Assembly (NCBI GenBank): GCA_964569695.1
Contig: CAZMUA010000002.1
Span: 98,271-162,270, forward strand
Length of the DNA: 64,000 bases
Reading direction: 5' to 3'
Origin: UBA8106 sp964569695
GTDB lineage: Bacteria; Acidobacteriota; Vicinamibacteria; Vicinamibacterales; UBA823
Shown: positions 61,640-64,000 of the stretch, piece after piece
Numbering within the stretch: position 1 is the stretch's first letter
Layout of the letters: each line of letters starts with the position of its first letter
Position numbers and translations under genes: made by a program
The notes under the pieces: generated by a model
Told to the model about the DNA's origin: nothing
The model's input: only the letters and a program-made list of their open reading frames with translations
Database searches by the model: none

Positions 61640-63481
61640 ATGCACGGAAAGATTACTCGACGTGATTTTCTAAACGGCACCCAGGTGGCCATCGGGGCGT
61701 CGCTCTTGACTCCGTGGACGGACGTGTTCGGGGCCAATACGGGGAAGTTTCAGTTGGGCGCGGACTATTATCCGCCTGCCAAGACGGGGCTTCGGGGCAG
61801 CCACGACGGGTCCTGGGAAACCATGCACTCGCGAGTGTTCGGCGCGACCTGGCCGAAAGGTAATCCCCAGGAAGAATACGATCTTGTGGTCGTAGGTGGC
61901 GGAATCAGCGGGCTGTCCGCAGCGCACTTTTTCCTGAGGGAAAATCCAGGGGCTCGCATCCTCATCCTCGACAATCATGACGATTTCGGCGGTCATGCCA
62001 AGCGCAATGAATTCCAGGTGAATGGCGAAACCCGCATTGGCTACGGCGGCACCGAATCCATCGATACGCCCTCCGGCTACGCGGACGCTTCCAAAGGACT
62101 GCTGAAAGATATTGGTATCGACGTCGAGCGCTTTTACGACTACTACGACCAGGATCTCTATAATTCGCTGAACCTAGGCTACGCCATTGCCTACGATAGC
62201 GACACTTACGGAGAACGTAAGCTGGTCCGGGGCTACGGCAGCCGCCCTTGGGGGGAGTTTGCAGCGGATACGCCAATGAGTGAAAGAGGCAAGGCCGATC
62301 TCGTTCGGGCGTTTAACGCCGAGGTGGATTATCTTCCAGGGATGTCACGTGAAGAAAAGGTCGACCTGCTCAGCAAGATCAGCTACCGGACCTACCTGCG
62401 TGACTATGTCAAAGTCGATGATCAGGTGCTGGAGATGTACCAACGATGGGGCATGAGTTTCTGGTGCGTCGGCATGGATGAAGTGCCGGCCATCTACATC
62501 CTCGGATACGGCGATGGTGGTGGTTTGCCTGGCCTCGAGCACACCGTGCAGAGGGAAGGTGGGCGGGGGAGTGAGCCGTACATCTTTCACTTCCCAGACG
62601 GCAACGCGTCTGTGGCCAGGCTATTGGTTCGCAAGCTGATTCCGGACGCGCTCCCCGGGAGCACGATGGAAGATAGCGTCACGGCTCGCCTGGACTACAG
62701 CCGCCTGGACCAGGAGGGCGCGGACCTGAGAATCCGTCTGAATAGCACCGTCGTTAATGCCGAACACACCGCTGATTCGAGGGCGGTTGACGTGACGTAT
62801 GTGCACAGTGGTGATGCCCACACCGTGCGGGCGAAGCGATGCATTATGGCCTGCTACAACAGTGCGATTCCCTATCTCTGTCCCGAACTGCCAGAGAGAC
62901 AGCAACAGGGATTGGCATACAACGTCAAGGTTCCGCTTACATACACCAAGGTAATGGTTCCGCACTGGCGCTGGTTTGCGGACCTCGGTATGAGCTTCGT
63001 GTACTACACCAACGATTTTTTCAAGCAAGTCGAACTCGATTACCCGGTCTCGCTCGGTAATTACCGTTTCAGTACATCGCCGGAGGAGCCGATGGTGTTG
63101 CACATGTGTTACGTGCCGTACTTTGGCGATATTCAGGGATCGGAGCAATGGCGCGCCGGCAGACGGCGTTTACTTGAGACACCCTTCTCGACCTTCGAAT
63201 ATCATGTGCGCGACCAGCTCGACCAGGCACTGGGCGGCGCTGGTTTCGATGCCGAGCGTGATATCACTGGCATCACCGTGAATCGCTGGCCGCACGGCTA
63301 CGCGTATAGCCCCGATTTGTTGTGGGAGCCGACGTATGCTTCGGAAGAAGATAAGCCCTGGGTGCAAGGGCGGAAGCCGTTCGGGCGAATTACGATCGCC
63401 AATTCCGATGCCGGTGCATCCGCCGACACCAATTCCGCGATTGTCCACGCCTATCGCGCGGTGCAAGAAGCGATCGGATGA
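61640..63481 (+). CDS. Exported FAD-dependent oxidoreductase related to spermidine dehydrogenase
   Basis: A 613-residue protein from ATG 61640, with GGAGGAG upstream. The leader ITRRDFLNGTQVAIGASLLTP is a Tat signal. The FAD-binding Rossmann motif is YDLVVVGGGISGLSAAHFF, followed by LILDNHDDFGGHAKRNEF and GYGGTESI, which recall spermidine dehydrogenase. Oxidation of a C-N bond in an amine is therefore likely; the substrate is not proven. It is the last gene in the plus-strand set. The acceptor may be a respiratory carrier outside the cytoplasm. Confidence 0.85.
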   Translation: MHGKITRRDFLNGTQVAIGASLLTPWTDVFGANTGKFQLGADYYPPAKTGLRGSHDGSWETMHSRVFGATWPKGNPQEEYDLVVVGGGISGLSAAHFFLRENPGARILILDNHDDFGGHAKRNEFQVNGETRIGYGGTESIDTPSGYADASKGLLKDIGIDVERFYDYYDQDLYNSLNLGYAIAYDSDTYGERKLVRGYGSRPWGEFAADTPMSERGKADLVRAFNAEVDYLPGMSREEKVDLLSKISYRTYLRDYVKVDDQVLEMYQRWGMSFWCVGMDEVPAIYILGYGDGGGLPGLEHTVQREGGRGSEPYIFHFPDGNASVARLLVRKLIPDALPGSTMEDSVTARLDYSRLDQEGADLRIRLNSTVVNAEHTADSRAVDVTYVHSGDAHTVRAKRCIMACYNSAIPYLCPELPERQQQGLAYNVKVPLTYTKVMVPHWRWFADLGMSFVYYTNDFFKQVELDYPVSLGNYRFSTSPEEPMVLHMCYVPYFGDIQGSEQWRAGRRRLLETPFSTFEYHVRDQLDQALGGAGFDAERDITGITVNRWPHGYAYSPDLLWEPTYASEEDKPWVQGRKPFGRITIANSDAGASADTNSAIVHAYRAVQEAIG

Positions 63482-63494
63482 GTAACAGAAACTT

Positions 63495-64000
63495 GTGCTA
63501 AGTCGAATTGCGTGTTCATTACGTCGCCTCGCCGTTCACTCATGGTTTGCTTTCGCAATTATTTGTGGAGTGATGGCTGGGCTTCTTTCTGCCCAGATGC
63601 CAACACATGGGGAGATTGCTGCTGACATTTTGAATGGATTGAGTTTGGCAGAGCGTGCCAATGTCAGCCTTAGCGACCTGCCGGACCAAGATTCAGTCGA
63701 ATTCGAGATTTTTGCAACTGCCGTGATAGAAGGTCAGGAAAGAGCGATCGAAAGCCTTCAAGAGGCGGCGACAACTACGACGAGATCTGTGGTAGGTGTA
63801 TCGGATGTCGACGCATTGCGTGATGTGAAGGGCGTGGCGGTCGAGTTTAGTCAAAACTATTTGTCATTAATCGATACGCTAAGAGACGGACAAAGAACGC
63901 AGAGGGCCCTAATGGATCCCAGCAATTTGAATGCTGGCAGCATCCTGTCACTTCAGGCGCAGTCGGACCAATTTAGTGTGGCGCTGAATGCTGGCTGGGA
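63495..64000 (+). CDS. Secreted protein of unknown function, cut by the right window edge
   Basis: An open frame starting at GTG 63495 runs to the edge (168 codons seen) with no stop. Its N-terminus is a signal peptide with a long hydrophobic run, WFAFAIICGVMAGLLSAQ, after a basic start (LSRIACSLRRLAVH). The rest is mostly hydrophilic and helical (LAERANVSLSDLPDQDSVEFEI, then VIEGQERAIESLQEAATTTTR), with coiled-coil character. No family is recognised. It starts 13 bases after the flavoprotein stop and may belong to that operon. A later in-frame ATG at 63573 is less likely because it would lose the signal peptide. Confidence 0.65.
   Translation, partial: MLSRIACSLRRLAVHSWFAFAIICGVMAGLLSAQMPTHGEIAADILNGLSLAERANVSLSDLPDQDSVEFEIFATAVIEGQERAIESLQEAATTTTRSVVGVSDVDALRDVKGVAVEFSQNYLSLIDTLRDGQRTQRALMDPSNLNAGSILSLQAQSDQFSVALNAGW

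Noticed and set aside
1..64000. CRISPR arrays, tRNA or rRNA genes, insertion sequences, phage genes
   Set aside because: I saw no regularly spaced repeats, no RNA gene hallmarks in the short gaps and no transposase or integrase family pattern in any coding region.

Overview
The window looks like a chromosomal segment of a Gram-negative, aerobic, glycan- and organics-degrading bacterium. My best guess is an Acidobacteriota (Vicinamibacteria-like) or a similar marine or host-associated lineage. The clues are secreted enzymes with Tat- or Sec-type leaders, a lipoprotein with a Gly-rich linker after its lipobox Cys, Sel1 repeats, secreted peptidases (M28, S51), beta-propeller sialidase-like proteins, sulfatases, and cofactor F420 genes. 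The taxonomy is inference. I see no transposase, phage gene, CRISPR array, tRNA or rRNA. Coding density is very high: no stretch over 300 bases lacks a gene, and the longest gap is about 220 bases (45733-45951).

Layout. 2-3249: two overlapping glycoside-hydrolase-like genes, the first cut by the window edge. 3260-8579: a MetE-like protein, a DJ-1/PfpI protein, then a minus-strand set of a Tat-leader ThDP enzyme, a cytochrome c and an enolase-superfamily enzyme. 8743-13346: secreted amidohydrolase, an unknown secreted protein, M28 and S51 peptidases. 13503-21688: YajQ, a Sel1-repeat protein, a membrane fatty-acid/sterol hydroxylase, an EVE protein, a two-RCK potassium channel, a cyclophilin, a CECC-motif propeller and a TlpA thioredoxin. 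21718-31240: a membrane protein with a discoidin-like tail, a Rieske oxygenase, a secreted RraA-like protein, a GH33-type sialidase, a triple-repeat lipoprotein, an exported class V aminotransferase and secreted proteins. 31363-36557: a branched-chain-type binding protein, a two-subunit molybdenum hydroxylase and a lipoprotein. 36569-47925: SnoaL-like and VOC proteins, an arylsulfotransferase-like protein, a DUF3500 protein, an esterase, a double sulfatase, a DsrE-like protein, a lectin-like protein, a cupin and a beta-lactamase-fold hydrolase.

48011-63481 is the most coherent part. A minus-strand operon (fno-cofC-fbiC-cofE-cofD, 54497 to 48932) holds genes for F420 synthesis from the phospholactate/PEP branch through ring formation and glutamylation, plus F420 reduction by NADPH. 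Divergent from it, across about 150 bases with two perfect dyads, runs a plus-strand set: an iron/AEP-type ABC importer (binding protein, ATPase, fused permease), an F420-type luciferase-like oxidoreductase, a fold-type II PLP enzyme, a small EF-Tu-domain-2 protein and a Tat-leader flavoprotein related to spermidine dehydrogenase. I infer an import-and-oxidation pathway supplied with its own cofactor; its substrate is unknown.

A recurring theme is export of enzymes that are usually cytoplasmic (ThDP, PLP, enolase-fold, flavin and molybdenum enzymes), several next to possible periplasmic electron carriers. The last gene (63495 onward) is an unrecognised secreted protein running off the right edge.
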